From Actinopolyspora xinjiangensis (GTDB lineage: Bacteria > Actinomycetota > Actinomycetes > Mycobacteriales > Pseudonocardiaceae): a stretch of 64,000 bases of DNA. The position numbers were made by a program, and so were the translations under genes. Numbering within the stretch: the first letter of the stretch is position 1; the number at the start of each line of letters is the position of its first letter. The stretch lies in NCBI RefSeq assembly GCF_900104475.1, contig NZ_FNJR01000006.1, forward strand, positions 215,623-279,622. The letters run 5' to 3'. The notes under the pieces are model-generated. The model was given only the letters and a program-made list of their open reading frames with translations. It made no database searches and had not been told where the DNA came from. Below, in pieces: positions 1 to 9,425 of the stretch.

Positions 1-164
1 GGAGCGGCGATCCGGCTGGGGAGCTCGTAGGTGTCCACCCAGTCGGCGTCGATCGTGCGGCTACCGCTCGCACCGTTCAGCAAACCGTCCCAGGTGGACG
101 CGACGTCCCCGCCGAGCGGAGTCGTCGCGCCCATCCCGGTGATCACAACGTCCTTGGTCGTCAT
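1..164 (-). CDS. fabF: beta-ketoacyl-ACP synthase II, N-terminal part (cut by window edge)
   Basis: Only about 54 N-terminal residues lie in the window. They begin MTTKDVVITGMGATTPLGG, the classic opening strand of KAS II condensing enzymes, which elongate acyl-ACP with malonyl-ACP. The ATG at 164-162 overlaps the acpP stop codon (ATGA), so the gene is translationally coupled as the last gene of the fabD-fabH-acpP-fabF operon. The active-site Cys-His-His lies outside the window and cannot be checked. Family assignment rests on this N-terminus and on the operon position, which is the standard one in Streptomyces-type FAS II operons. Confidence 0.9.
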   Translation of the reverse strand, partial: MTTKDVVITGMGATTPLGGDVASTWDGLLNGASGSRTIDADWVDTYELPSRIAA

Positions 165-400
165 GCGTTCTTGACGATGTAGTCCACCGCATCGCCCACG
201 GTCTTGAGGTTGGCCAGTTCATCGTCGGGGATCTTGACCCCGAACTTGTCCTCGGCCTGGACGGCGATCTCCACCATGGACAGCGAGTCGATGTCCAGGT
301 CGTCGACGAAGGACTTCTCGACGGACACTTCCTCCGCGTCGACCCCGGCGACCTCTTCGACGATGCTCGCCAGGCCCGAAGTGATTTCCTCGTTCGCCAC
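161..400 (-). CDS. acpP: acyl carrier protein of type II fatty acid synthase
   Basis: This is a 79-residue acidic protein with the phosphopantetheine attachment motif DIDSLSMVE; Ser39 is the carrier serine. Length and helical pattern match AcpP. It carries acyl chains between FabD, FabH, FabF and the reductases in the cytoplasm. It sits between fabH (69-bp gap containing an AGGAAGGAAAC-like ribosome site just upstream of the start) and fabF, with which its stop overlaps. The linkage to fabD/fabH/fabF favours the fatty-acid ACP over a polyketide ACP. Confidence 0.96.
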   Translation of the reverse strand: MANEEITSGLASIVEEVAGVDAEEVSVEKSFVDDLDIDSLSMVEIAVQAEDKFGVKIPDDELANLKTVGDAVDYIVKNA

Positions 401-469
401 GTTCGTTTCCTTCCTGCTTCGATTCGCTCGATGCCACCGCCCGGTTCCCGCCGGTCGGTGATCGGTCGA

Positions 470-1453
470 TCACGGACAGATGATTACCTGGCCGCCGTAG
501 GACAGGCCCGCCCCGAAGCCGACCAGGAGCAGCACGTCACCGCTGTTGATCTCCCCCGCTGATCGCATGTGATCGATCGCGAGGGGGATCGACGCGGCCG
601 ACGTGTTGCCGGAATGCACGATGTCACGAGCCACGACGAGATCGTCACGGGCTCCCTGTTGTCGCAGTTTCTTCGCCACGGCCTCGACGATTCGCAGGTT
701 CGCCTGATGCGCGACCAGAGCATCCACATCGGACAAACTTAGTCCGGCCTGTTCCACCGCACGGGCAGCCACCGGCGCGACCTCCGAGGTCGCCCAGCGG
801 AACACGGTCTGCCCTTCCTGGTAAATGTAGCGGTTCTCCCGCAGGTAGATGGTCTCCACCATGTCACCGGCGCTGCCCAGCGCTGCCGGGCCGATCGCCG
901 GTGTCTCGGCCGGGCCGACGACCGCCGCGCCCGCGCCGTCGGCGAAGATGATGCAGTTGGCCCGGTCCTCCCAGTCCAGCCACTCCTGGAAACGCTCGGC
1001 ACCGATCACCAGTACGCGCCGCGCCGAACCCGCCCGGATGAAGTCCGAGGCCGTGCTGAGGGCGTAGCAGAATCCCGCGCAGGCCGCGTTGAGATCGAAC
1101 GCGCCGGGGGCGGTTATCCCGATCCGGTCGGCGACCTGGGCCGCGGCGTTCGGGATGGGGCCCGGCATGGTGCAGGTCGCGATGATGACCTGGTCCACGT
1201 CGGCGGGGGAGAGCCCCGCGTCGGCGACCGCCTTGGAACCGGCCTCGACCGCCATGCTCACGACCGTCTGGTCGTCCTCACCGAGCCTGCGGCTGACGAT
1301 ACCCACCCGTTGCTGGATCCACTCGTCGCTGGTCTCCACGTAGCGGGTCAGATCGTCGTTGGTGACGACCCGGTTTCCCTGCGTGCTGCCGAAGCCGAGG
1401 ACCCGGGTGGCCGCGGGACCGCTGCTCTGGCGCAACGTCGAAGGTTTGCTCAC
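470..1453 (-). CDS. fabH: beta-ketoacyl-ACP synthase III
   Basis: A 327-residue KAS III that starts fatty acid synthesis by condensing an acyl-CoA primer with malonyl-ACP. The catalytic triad is visible: Cys125 in AACAGF, His249 in AHQANLR and Asn283 in SGNTSAAS. In actinomycetes this enzyme takes branched-chain primers and so sets iso/anteiso content; that specificity is inferred from the family. The ATG overlaps the fabD stop by four bases (ATGA), giving translational coupling. Length is normal for the family and no residue looks lost. Confidence 0.95.
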   Translation of the reverse strand: MSKPSTLRQSSGPAATRVLGFGSTQGNRVVTNDDLTRYVETSDEWIQQRVGIVSRRLGEDDQTVVSMAVEAGSKAVADAGLSPADVDQVIIATCTMPGPIPNAAAQVADRIGITAPGAFDLNAACAGFCYALSTASDFIRAGSARRVLVIGAERFQEWLDWEDRANCIIFADGAGAAVVGPAETPAIGPAALGSAGDMVETIYLRENRYIYQEGQTVFRWATSEVAPVAARAVEQAGLSLSDVDALVAHQANLRIVEAVAKKLRQQGARDDLVVARDIVHSGNTSAASIPLAIDHMRSAGEINSGDVLLLVGFGAGLSYGGQVIICP

Positions 1454-2406
1454 GAATCGCTCCCGGAATCGGCCCGGCCGTGTTCGGCCAGTACTTCCGC
1501 GACCTTGTCCAGGTCGGCGGGGCTTTTCAGTGGCACCGTCTTGGTGCCCTTGAGATCACGACGGATCATGCCCGACAGGGTTCCCGCGGGCGGAAACTCG
1601 ATCGTGGCGGTGACACCGAGCTCGCCGAGCGTGGTCATGCAGGAATCCCACCGCACCGGCCGAACGACCTGTTCGATCAGCCGGTGCAGTATCTCGTCGC
1701 CATCGGTGACCGCCGCGCCGTCGGCGTTCGACAGCATGGCGCGTCCGGCGTTGGAGACGGAGAGCTTGTCCGCGTGCACCCGCAGCGCCTCGCGCGCGGG
1801 TGCCATGAACTCGGTGTGGAACGCGCCGGCCACCGCCAGCGGTCGTACCCTGCTGTTCTCCGGGGGGTTCTCCGCCAGCTCGGCCAGGGCTTCCTCGCGG
1901 CCCGCGGCCACGATCTGGCCCGCGCCGTTCCGGTTGGCCGGACGAAGCCCGAGCCGCTCCAGCCGGTCCAGTACCTCGTCCTGCTCACCGCCCAGCACCG
2001 CCGACATCGACGTGGGCTCCGCGGCGCAGGCGGCGGCCATCTCCCTGCCGCGCACCGCCGCCAGCGACATCGCGTCCTCGAAGCTCAGCACGCCGGCGAT
2101 GGCGGCGGCGGCGAGCTCACCCACCGAGTGGCCGGCGACCGGTGCGTCGAGGGGGAGGTCCGGGTGGCGTCGCCACAGCTCTTCGGCCGCGAGCAACGTG
2201 TTGGCCACCACGAGTGGTTGGGTGACCGAAGTGTCCTTGATCTCCTCGGCGTCGGCGGTGGTGCCGAGCCGCACGAGATCGAGACCGGTGGCCTCGGACC
2301 ACTCGGTCAGGCGTCGCTCGGTTCCGTTCAGTTCCAGCCACGGTTGGAGCATGCCTGGCGCCTGGGCGCCTTGGCCGGGGGCTAGCAGCGCGATCACACC
2401 CATCAC
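1450..2406 (-). CDS. fabD: malonyl-CoA:ACP transacylase
   Basis: A 318-residue acyltransferase beginning MMGVIALLAPGQGAQ, with the GQG oxyanion motif and the nucleophile GHSVGE (Ser94). It loads malonate from CoA to ACP for FAS II. It is the first gene of the fabD-fabH-acpP-fabF operon; its stop overlaps fabH. The start could be either of two adjacent ATGs (2406 or 2403). The upstream region to 2764 is the only sizeable gap and should carry the operon promoter and the binding site of the PucR-type regulator encoded immediately upstream. Confidence 0.95.
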   Translation of the reverse strand: MMGVIALLAPGQGAQAPGMLQPWLELNGTERRLTEWSEATGLDLVRLGTTADAEEIKDTSVTQPLVVANTLLAAEELWRRHPDLPLDAPVAGHSVGELAAAAIAGVLSFEDAMSLAAVRGREMAAACAAEPTSMSAVLGGEQDEVLDRLERLGLRPANRNGAGQIVAAGREEALAELAENPPENSRVRPLAVAGAFHTEFMAPAREALRVHADKLSVSNAGRAMLSNADGAAVTDGDEILHRLIEQVVRPVRWDSCMTTLGELGVTATIEFPPAGTLSGMIRRDLKGTKTVPLKSPADLDKVAEVLAEHGRADSGSDS

Positions 2407-2764
2407 TGAACACGTCGGAGCCGGGGTGACGTGATGCTGACATCAACGAAGACAGTGTCGATTTTTTGTGGAAAACCTACAAAGACTTATCCGCCGATAG
2501 TGCCAAGTGGGTGTGGTCGCCGTTGTGGATTGTGACCGGTGGGTGACAACCGGATCAATCGTGCGTTCTTCCGGCGGCGGGCGTGAGCCAGCCTACGGCG
2601 CTTTCGTCCGCGAACCAACCACCGGAGATCGCCCGTCGCGATAACCTGCTTCGGGTGTGGGCGGAGGCGACGACGTCGGGCGGGCCTCGCCGGGTCGGCG
2701 TGTCGTTCCGGAGAGCCGGGCGCTGGACTTCGTGAGCTGAGCCCTCGGCGACTCGCCGCGCCTC
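2407..2764 (-). promoter_or_regulatory. fab operon upstream region (putative promoter and FasR operator)
   Basis: This 358-bp gap separates the regulator stop codon from the fabD start, both on the minus strand. No convincing gene is present. On the minus strand an AT-rich patch at roughly 2457-2490 (reading CTTTGTAGG then TTTTCCACAAAAAATCGACA) stands out against GC-rich surroundings. I infer that it holds the fab promoter and the regulator site, by analogy with FasR-activated fabD promoters in Streptomyces. I could not identify a clean -35/-10 pair. Confidence 0.4.
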
Positions 2765-3994
2765 TCACCACACCCCGCGCGACTTGACCAGCCTGCCCAC
2801 CCCGAGCGCCACCCGCAGGGTGTGCGCCCCTCGGGGAGTGGTCGGGCTGCGCCCGGTCACCTCGGATATGCGGCGCAGCCGGTAGCGAACCGTGTTGGGG
2901 TGCACGTACAGCTTTCGCGCGCAGCTCTCCAGCACCCCGCCGAGCTCCAGGTAGGTGTCCAGCGTCTCCAGCAGGGTGCCGCCCGCCTCGTTCAGCGGTA
3001 ACACGATCGTGTCGACCAGCAGTCGTTCCGCCTCGGGATCACCGGCCAGCGCCCGTTCCGGGAGCAGGTCCTCCGAAGCGACCGGCCGAGGGGCTTCCGG
3101 CCAGGCCACCACGGCGCGCAGCCCCGACATGGCGTCGGCCGCGGAGCGGTGGGCCTCGGCGAGGCTGGGCACCGTCGGGCCGATGACCACCGGCCCGTCC
3201 TCGAACGCCTCGGCCATGATGCCCGCCGGTTCCCGTGCCGCGCGGCCGTCCGAGGCCTCGCCGAACACCACCACCAGCCTGCTTCCCTGCACCCCGAGCA
3301 GCACCGATCGGCCCGCTCGGGCGGCCCTGCTGCGCACCTGGTATACGATCGTCGGAGGATCGTCGGAGGGAGCGCTGCCGACCATCACGGTGGCTTCCGA
3401 GGACGGTTCCCAGCCCAGCGCCGCCGCTCTGGAGAGCAGTGACTCCTCGGTGTCACCTCGCACGATCCCGTCCACGACCAGCGCTTCGAGTCGTGCGTCC
3501 CAGGCCCCTCTGGCCTCCGCGGCCGCCGCGTACGAGGTCGCCGCCGCGAACGCGATCTCGCGGGTGTAGCGAAGTATCGACTCCGTGAGCAGGATTCGTT
3601 CCTGATCGTCCTCGGCCAGGTCGGGCAGCTGCTGCTCGAAGACGTCGATGGCGGTGCGCACCATCTCCAGTGTCTGCCGCAGGCTTATCCACCGCGACAG
3701 GTCCCTGGGGGCGGCCCGGAATGCCTCCGCGGTGAGCCTGATGGACTCGGAGGGGTCCTGCAGCCAGGAGACGAAGTTGGAGACCCCGGTCTGGGTCACC
3801 AGCAGCACGTTGGAGCGCTGGTCGGCGGGAAGCCGTGAGAACCAGGACAGCCGCTGTTCCATGGCGTTGATGCTCGCGGTGGCCAGTCCTCCCGAGGCGC
3901 GTTCCAGTTTCCGCAGGGTCCTGGCCGACAGTTCGGTGCGCTCCGTCCTCGGCGCCGCCGCGCCGGGGGAGTTCGCTGCGTTCTCGCCCGCCAT
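2765..3994 (-). CDS. fasR: PucR-family transcriptional activator of fatty acid synthesis (FasR-like)
   Basis: A 409-residue protein with a C-terminal PucR-type helix-turn-helix (GVLESCARKLYVHPNTVRYRL) and a GGDEF-like/PucR central region. I chose the ATG at 3994 (MAGENAANSP) because residues upstream of it in the open frame are low-complexity; a GTG six bases further upstream is also possible. It lies directly upstream of fabD in the same orientation. In Streptomyces coelicolor a protein of this type (FasR) activates the fabDHPF operon, and M. tuberculosis has a homologue (Rv2242) in the same place. Function as fab activator is therefore well supported by context, not shown by sequence alone. 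Confidence 0.85.
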   Translation of the reverse strand: MAGENAANSPGAAAPRTERTELSARTLRKLERASGGLATASINAMEQRLSWFSRLPADQRSNVLLVTQTGVSNFVSWLQDPSESIRLTAEAFRAAPRDLSRWISLRQTLEMVRTAIDVFEQQLPDLAEDDQERILLTESILRYTREIAFAAATSYAAAAEARGAWDARLEALVVDGIVRGDTEESLLSRAAALGWEPSSEATVMVGSAPSDDPPTIVYQVRSRAARAGRSVLLGVQGSRLVVVFGEASDGRAAREPAGIMAEAFEDGPVVIGPTVPSLAEAHRSAADAMSGLRAVVAWPEAPRPVASEDLLPERALAGDPEAERLLVDTIVLPLNEAGGTLLETLDTYLELGGVLESCARKLYVHPNTVRYRLRRISEVTGRSPTTPRGAHTLRVALGVGRLVKSRGVW

Positions 3995-4118
3995 GCCGAC
4001 CAGCCTCGCACGGTTTCCCGGACACCGGGTGCTGGGTGGTACCGCGCCGGGAGTCCCGAGCCGGTTCCCGGTGGGAGGTCGAATCGGGGGAAACCCGCAT
4101 ACTCCGCCGTGGGGCGAG

Positions 4119-4421
4119 TCAGCGGAACCGTTCCGGGTTCTCGGCTTCTTCATCGAGCGCCGCTGCTCGCTGCCGAGCCCTGGCGTCCCGGAGCCGTAAC
4201 AACCTGCTGACCAGCGTGGGGGAGCTGGCCAGCGCTTCCGGGTCGTCCAGCAGCCGGTTCAACCGCTGGTAGTAGCGAATGGCGGAGAGCCCGAACCGCT
4301 CCTGGATGTGTCGCTCCTTGGTGCCGGAATGGCGCCACCACTCGTTCTCGAAGGCGAGAATCGCCCGGTCGGTGTCGTTCAACCTGACTCTCCCTGGAGA
4401 CGAGATGCCGGCGAGCTCCAC
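4119..4421 (-). CDS. DUF3263 family small protein
   Basis: About 100 residues with the DUF3263 signature: NDTDRAILAFENEWWRHSGTKE followed closely by a helix-rich FGLSAIRYYQRLNRLLDDPEAL segment. This looks like a small helix-turn-helix domain (a motif of the type IRYYQRLN reads as a recognition helix), but no function is established. The start is uncertain: GTG at 4421 is preferred because conserved sequence begins just after it; an in-frame ATG lies at 4484. It is transcribed away from the FMN riboswitch and lies upstream of the fasR-like gene. Confidence 0.75.
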   Translation of the reverse strand: MELAGISSPGRVRLNDTDRAILAFENEWWRHSGTKERHIQERFGLSAIRYYQRLNRLLDDPEALASSPTLVSRLLRLRDARARQRAAALDEEAENPERFR

Positions 4422-4629
4422 GGGCGGGGTGAAGCGTGGTGATTTCCTCGGGCGGCTCACGGGCCGTCGCCACGACGCGGTCACCGGGTGGGCGCGGTGT
4501 GGCGTTGCGACATCAGTCTACGCGTGGGGACACGGGGCCTCGACAGTGCGAACTGTCCGCCGTGTTCCACCGCACATTCCGCTCGTGGAAGTCACGGGGG
4601 AGTGCTGTCGTTGACCACGAGGAGCAAAA

Positions 4630-4762
4630 CGTGCGCTCCGGGGCTCGGTGAAAGTCCGAACCGGCGGTGAAAGTCCGCGAACCGCGTCCCACCCCCGGTG
4701 GGCCGGTCGATCCGGTGAGACTCCGGAACCGACGGTGAAAGTCCGGATGGGAGGAAGCGCAC
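4630..4762 (+). ncRNA. FMN riboswitch (RFN element)
   Basis: The sequence carries the conserved RFN blocks in order: CTCGGTGAAAGTCCG, AACCGGCGGTGAAAGTCCGCG, then CCGGTGAGACTCCGG, ACCGACGGTGAAAGTCCGGATGGGAGGAAG. A closing P1 stem pairs GTGCGCT (4630-4636) with AGCGCAC (4756-4762). FMN binding should reduce expression of the downstream gene. A short hairpin (CCTTCG 4808-4813 with CGAAGG 4820-4825) just before the ribosome site AAGGAG may be part of the expression platform, which suggests translational rather than terminator control; that last point is inference. Confidence 0.95.
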
Positions 4763-4846
4763 GCCGAGCGCGTTCGGCCGCCGTGCCGCGCGGGCCGGTG
4801 TCGCTGCCCTTCGCGTCCCCGAAGGACGTCTCGGAAGGAGTGGGCA

Positions 4847-5506
4847 GTGCGGGCGATCGCCGAGTGGTTGCTCAGCGACGGTGTCGTCGTCTTCGGACAG
4901 TCGGTCTCCTGGGCGGAACTGGTCGGTCAGGTGTGCGCGTTGGCGGTGGTCTTCCTCGCGCGACGACGCACCCTGGCCACGTGGCCGGTGCAGATTCTGG
5001 CCACCCTGCTGCTGTTCGCGGTCTACGCCGCCGCGGAGTTGGGTGGAATGGCCTTCCGGCAGGTCGTGATCATGTTGATCTCGGTGTACGGCTGGGTCGC
5101 CTGGTACCGCCACCGTGACGCGGTGCATGGGCTGATCGTGCGACGTGGCACGGCCGGCGAGCGGTGGAGTCTCCTGGCCGCGCTGTTGCTGGGCTCCGCC
5201 GTGTTCGGCGCGTTGCTGCGGGGATTGGACGCCTCCTGGGCGCCCTGGCCGGACGCCTGGATCTTCGTCGGCACCGTGGTGGCTTTCTGGGCCCAGGGGC
5301 GGGGTCTGGTGGAGTTCTGGCTGATCTGGTTGGCCGTGGACGCGGTCAGCGTGCCGTTGCAGCTCGTGTCCGGTCTGTGGTTCAGCGCGGCGATCTACCT
5401 GGTTTTCGCGGCGCTGGTGTTGCACGGCTGGTTCAGCTGGCAGCGCACCGCTCGGCGGCACCGCGACCGCACGGCCACCGGTCACGAACCCCTGCGGGCC
5501 GGTTGA
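4847..5506 (+). CDS. ribM: riboflavin transporter, PnuC-like (RibM/PnuX)
   Basis: A 219-residue membrane protein with about seven hydrophobic segments and the PnuC-family tryptophan-rich signature (VYGWVAWYRHR; FWLIWLAVDAVSVPLQL). The PnuC family moves vitamin precursors; the actinobacterial branch under FMN riboswitch control (PnuX/RibM) takes up riboflavin. Start is the GTG at 4847 with AAGGAG seven bases upstream. The RFN element directly upstream is the decisive evidence for riboflavin rather than nicotinamide riboside as substrate. It stands alone and converges on aceE. Confidence 0.88.
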   Translation: MRAIAEWLLSDGVVVFGQSVSWAELVGQVCALAVVFLARRRTLATWPVQILATLLLFAVYAAAELGGMAFRQVVIMLISVYGWVAWYRHRDAVHGLIVRRGTAGERWSLLAALLLGSAVFGALLRGLDASWAPWPDAWIFVGTVVAFWAQGRGLVEFWLIWLAVDAVSVPLQLVSGLWFSAAIYLVFAALVLHGWFSWQRTARRHRDRTATGHEPLRAG

Positions 5507-5650
5507 GCGGGCCGCCGCGACCTCGGGCGAACGGTCGTCGTGCCCCACGTGGTGCGGGTGGCGGAGAGGCCCGCCGTGGGCGCCCCCGTTCCATCGTCGG
5601 CGGCCCCTGCCCGTTCCCGGGGCGTTCACACGAGTGGTACCGGGTCCGGT

Positions 5651-5675
5651 ACGGGCGGCGGGGACCGCCGCCCGT
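5651..5675. terminator. bidirectional hairpin terminator between ribM and aceE
   Basis: A perfect 11-bp stem (ACGGGCGGCGG / CCGCCGCCCGT) with a three-base loop lies between two convergent genes, 12 bases past the aceE stop. There is no U-tract, as is usual in high-GC actinomycetes. Confidence 0.6.
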
Positions 5676-5686
5676 GAACCCGAGGC

Positions 5687-8527
5687 TCAGGCGTCGCCGG
5701 ACTCCGAGGTCTGCGGCCCGGCTGCCTGGGCGTCGTCCAACCGGTAGCGGGCGGTCGCCTCGGTCACCCTGGACTCGTCGATCTCACCGCGACGTGCCAG
5801 CGCGGCCAGCGTGGCGACCACCGTCGACTCGGCGTCCACCAGGAAGACCCGTCGTGCCGCCGGACGGGTGTCGGAGAACCCGAACCCGTCCGCACCGAGC
5901 GTGGTCATCTCGCCGGGCACCCACGGACGGATCAGGTCCGGTACGGCACGCATCCAGTCGCTGACCGCCACCACCGGCCCCGACTCGGGCCGGAGGACCC
6001 GGGTCACGTACGGTTCGCGTCGCTCGGCCTCCGGGTGGAGCAGGTTGTCCCGGTCCACCGCCTCGGCTTCCCGACGGAGTTCCGTCCAGGAGGTCGCCGA
6101 CCACACGTCGGCGGACACGCCCCACTCGGTGGCGAGCAGCCGCTGGGCGCGCAGGACTTCCGGCATGGCGACCCCGGAGGTCAACAGCTGAGCCCTCGGC
6201 CCCCCTTCGCCGTCGGCCCGCTGGTAGCGGTACAGGCCGCGAAGCAGGCCGTCGACGTCGATCCCCTCCGGCTCGGCGGGTTGTTGATAGGGCTCGTTGT
6301 AGACGGTGAGGTAGTAGAAGACGTTCTCCGGCCGCTCCCCGTACATCCGGCGCAGGCCGTCGCGGACGATGTGGGCGATCTCGAACGCCCACGCCGGGTC
6401 GTAGGAGACCACCCCCGGGTTCGTGGCGGCCAGCAGCTGCGAGTGACCGTCCGCGTGCTGCAGCCCCTCACCGACCAGAGTGGTGCGGCCCGCGGTGGCT
6501 CCCAGTAGGAAGCCCCGCGCCATCTGGTCGCCCGCGGCCCACAGCCCGTCGCCGGTGCGCTGGAAACCGAACATCGAGTAGAAGATGTAGATCGGGATCA
6601 TGGGTTCGCCGTGGGTGGCGTAGCTCGTCCCGGCCGCGGTGAACGAGGCCACCGACCCCGCCTCGTTGATTCCCTCGTGCAGGATCTGCCCCTGGTCGCT
6701 CTCCCGGTAGGCCAGCATCAGCTGGTAGTCCACCGGGGTGTAGGTCTGTCCGGAGGGGTTGTAGATCTTCTGGGAGGGGAACATAGAGTCCATCCCGAAG
6801 GTGCGCGCCTCGTCGGGGATGATCGGCACCAGTCTCGGCCCGATCTCGGGGTCCTTGGCGAGGTCCTTGAGCAGCCGGACGAACGCCATGGTGGTCGCCA
6901 CTTCCTGCTTGCCCGAGCCCTGGCGCACCACGTCGTAGATTTTGTCGCCGGGCAGCACCAGCGGTTTGGCCGGGGTGCGTCGTTCCGGCAGGTAGCCTCC
7001 CAGCCTGCTCCGGCGCTGCCGCAGGTACTGGATCTCCGGGGCGTCCTCACCCGGGTGGTAGTAGGGCGGGAGGTAGGGGTCCCGCTCCAGCTGCGCGTCC
7101 GAGATCGGGATGCGCAGGCTGTCCCGGAACAGCTTGAGGTCGTCCAGGGCGAGCTTCTTCATCTGGTGCGTGGCGTTGCGACCCTCGAAGTGGGCTCCGA
7201 GGCCGTAACCCTTGATCGTTTTCGCGAGGATGACCGTCGGCTGGCCGTGGTGCTCCATCGCCGCTTTGTAGGCCGCGTAGAGCTTGCGGTAGTCGTGCCC
7301 GCCCCTGCGGAGCCCCCAGATCTGGTCGTCGGTGAAGTTCTTGACCATCTCCTTGGTGCGTGGGTCGCGACCGAAGAAGTGCTCGCGGACGAACGCGCCG
7401 TCGTTGGCCTTGTAGGTCTGGTAGTCCCCGTCCGGCGTGCTGTTCATCAGATTGATCAGCGCACCGTCCCGGTCGGCGTGCAGCAGTGAGTCCCACTCGC
7501 GTCCCCAGATGACCTTGATCACGTTCCAGCCGGCACCCCGGAAGAACGCCTCCAGCTCCTGGATGATCTTGCCGTTGCCCCGTACCGGCCCATCCAGCTG
7601 TTGCAGGTTGCAGTTGACCACGAACGTCAGGTTGTCCAACCCCTCGTTGGCCGCCACCTGCAGCATCCCGCGTGACTCCGGCTCGTTCATCTCGCCGTCG
7701 CCCAGGAAGGCCCAGACGTGCTGGTCGCTGGTGTCCTTGATGCCCCGGTCGCGCAGGTAGCGGTTGAACCTCGCCTGGAAGATCGCGTTCATCGGCGACA
7801 GGCCCATCGAGACCGTGGGGAACTCCCAGAACTCCGGCATCAGCCGGGGGTGCGGATAGGAGGGCAGCCCCCCGCCCGGTCCCGCGTGGGAGTACTCCTG
7901 CCGGAAACCGTCGAGCTGGTCGGCCGAGAGCCGTCCCTCCAGGAAAGCCCGCGCGTAGATGCCGGGGGAGGCGTGCCCCTGGATGTAGAGGTGGTCGCCG
8001 CCGCCCGGATCGTCCTTACCTCGGAAGAACCAGTTGAACCCCACCTCGTAGAGACTCGCCGAGGAGGCGAAGGACGAGATGTGTCCGCCCACGCCGACGC
8101 CGGGGCGTTGGGCGCGGTGCACCATCATCGCGGCGTTCCAGCGCATCCAGGCTCGGTAGCGGCGCTCCGTCTCCTCGTCGCCGGGGAACCAGGGCTCCAG
8201 CTCGGTGGGGATCGTGTTGACGTAGTCGGTGCTGGTCAAGGAGGGGATGCCCACTCCGGTCTCCCCGGCGCGCTGCAGCAGGCGCAGCATCAGGTACCGG
8301 GCACGCTGCTTGCCCGCCACGGACAGCACCGAGTTGAACGACTCGAGCCATTCCTCGGTTTCGTCGGGGGCGATGTCCGGTAGGTGCGCGGCCAGGCCGT
8401 TTCGGATCACCCGCACTCGTTGCGGGGAGTTCGCGCCGCCGGTCTCGTTGTTGTGCGGGGTCAAGGGGATCTCCTCGAGGACGTCGTGCGCGTGCTCGCC
8501 GGAGGGTCGCCAATCCGGCTGCCTCAT
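5687..8527 (-). CDS. aceE: pyruvate dehydrogenase E1 component, homodimeric type
   Basis: About 946 residues covering a complete homodimeric E1: thiamine-diphosphate motif [10 protein letters not shown], then the central [11 protein letters not shown] region and C-terminal pyrimidine-domain segments ([23 protein letters not shown], with [19 protein letters not shown]). It decarboxylates pyruvate and acetylates the lipoyl E2, feeding acetyl-CoA to the neighbouring fatty acid genes. I chose ATG 8527 ([10 protein letters not shown]) because GGGAG lies eight bases upstream; the open frame extends 12 codons further. aceE next to this PucR-type regulator, DUF3052 and ahpE is conserved in actinobacteria. 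Confidence 0.96.
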   Translation of the reverse strand: MRQPDWRPSGEHAHDVLEEIPLTPHNNETGGANSPQRVRVIRNGLAAHLPDIAPDETEEWLESFNSVLSVAGKQRARYLMLRLLQRAGETGVGIPSLTSTDYVNTIPTELEPWFPGDEETERRYRAWMRWNAAMMVHRAQRPGVGVGGHISSFASSASLYEVGFNWFFRGKDDPGGGDHLYIQGHASPGIYARAFLEGRLSADQLDGFRQEYSHAGPGGGLPSYPHPRLMPEFWEFPTVSMGLSPMNAIFQARFNRYLRDRGIKDTSDQHVWAFLGDGEMNEPESRGMLQVAANEGLDNLTFVVNCNLQQLDGPVRGNGKIIQELEAFFRGAGWNVIKVIWGREWDSLLHADRDGALINLMNSTPDGDYQTYKANDGAFVREHFFGRDPRTKEMVKNFTDDQIWGLRRGGHDYRKLYAAYKAAMEHHGQPTVILAKTIKGYGLGAHFEGRNATHQMKKLALDDLKLFRDSLRIPISDAQLERDPYLPPYYHPGEDAPEIQYLRQRRSRLGGYLPERRTPAKPLVLPGDKIYDVVRQGSGKQEVATTMAFVRLLKDLAKDPEIGPRLVPIIPDEARTFGMDSMFPSQKIYNPSGQTYTPVDYQLMLAYRESDQGQILHEGINEAGSVASFTAAGTSYATHGEPMIPIYIFYSMFGFQRTGDGLWAAGDQMARGFLLGATAGRTTLVGEGLQHADGHSQLLAATNPGVVSYDPAWAFEIAHIVRDGLRRMYGERPENVFYYLTVYNEPYQQPAEPEGIDVDGLLRGLYRYQRADGEGGPRAQLLTSGVAMPEVLRAQRLLATEWGVSADVWSATSWTELRREAEAVDRDNLLHPEAERREPYVTRVLRPESGPVVAVSDWMRAVPDLIRPWVPGEMTTLGADGFGFSDTRPAARRVFLVDAESTVVATLAALARRGEIDESRVTEATARYRLDDAQAAGPQTSESGDA

Positions 8528-8885
8528 CGTCTCCCATCGTGCTCCGTGGGAGCGAACCGACACAGTTACCCCTCAGTACGAATACGGCCCGGGTTGTGTG
8601 CGGGCCGGAGTACCGTCAGTCTCGTGGCGTGGCTCGTAACGAACAGCGCGATCGCCGCGTTCCGAACGCGGGCGCGCACCCGCACGGGCGCGCGGTGCCG
8701 CCGTCGGATTCGGGGGCGGATGTTGTTCGCTGGTCGGTCACTGCCAGTGTTGGTACGCCGTATCGTGCGATCTGCGGTTGCGCGGATGCCGCTCGACGGT
8801 GTTCGCTGACGGCGAGATCGTGCAAACTTGTCTCGTGCGTGGTCGTCCAGCCCGCGCACACGAGAATTGGAGGAGTGAGAAAGCC
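8528..8885. promoter_or_regulatory. divergent upstream region of aceE and the DUF3052 gene
   Basis: This 358-bp gap between divergently transcribed genes contains no credible gene; open frames across it are shadows. Both promoters must lie here, but I cannot assign clear hexamers. A strong ribosome site, TTGGAGGAG (8867-8875), precedes the DUF3052 start. Confidence 0.45.
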
Positions 8886-9323
8886 GTGGTCGCCGCGGAA
8901 GACGCCGGTAAGAACGAAACCGACGTCGCCGAGAAGCTCGATATCGAGCCAGACATGGTGGTGCAGGAGATCGGCTGGGACGAGGATGTCGATGACACCG
9001 TCCGAGAAGCGATCGAGCAGCGTTGCGGAGGCGAGCTGCTCGACGAGGATGCCGACGAAGTGGTCGATGTCGTCTTGCTGTGGTGGCGTGACGAAGACGG
9101 CGACCTTACGGACACACTTCTCGACATCATGACGCCACTGGCCGAGGAAGGTGTCATCTGGGTGATGACCCCCAAGACGGGCCGTGAAGGTCACGTCGAA
9201 CCCAGCGACATCGCCGAAGCAGCCGCCACGTCCAATCTCGCGCAGACCTCCAACCTGAGCGTCGGCGACGAGTGGACCGGAACCAGGCTGGCCTACCGCA
9301 AGCCCGCCAAGACCAAGCGGTGA
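8886..9323 (+). CDS. DUF3052 family protein
   Basis: A 145-residue acidic protein. The conserved core is LDIEPDMVVQEIGWDEDVDDTVREAI, followed by DEVVDVVLLWWRDEDGDLTD and EEGVIWVMTPKTGREGHVEPSDI. GTG 8886 is chosen as start because TTGGAGGAG lies ten bases upstream and conservation begins there. The family is widespread in actinobacteria next to ahpE and aceE (M. tuberculosis Rv2239c); its biochemical role is unknown to me. It is probably co-transcribed with ahpE, 102 bp downstream. Confidence 0.88.
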   Translation: MVAAEDAGKNETDVAEKLDIEPDMVVQEIGWDEDVDDTVREAIEQRCGGELLDEDADEVVDVVLLWWRDEDGDLTDTLLDIMTPLAEEGVIWVMTPKTGREGHVEPSDIAEAAATSNLAQTSNLSVGDEWTGTRLAYRKPAKTKR

Positions 9324-9425
9324 GGACCTTACGCGCCGGTAACCGGGTGGCTACCGGTGCGCTCGTCGTCCCGGTCGGTGTAGGTTCGGCGCCGGAAAGC
9401 TGCCGTCGAACAGAAGGGTGGGCGC

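Noticed and set aside
2487..2771. 94-codon minus-strand frame in the fabD upstream gap
   Set aside because: Arg/Pro-rich translation, no ribosome site, and overlaps the 3' end of the fasR-like gene; treated as non-coding.
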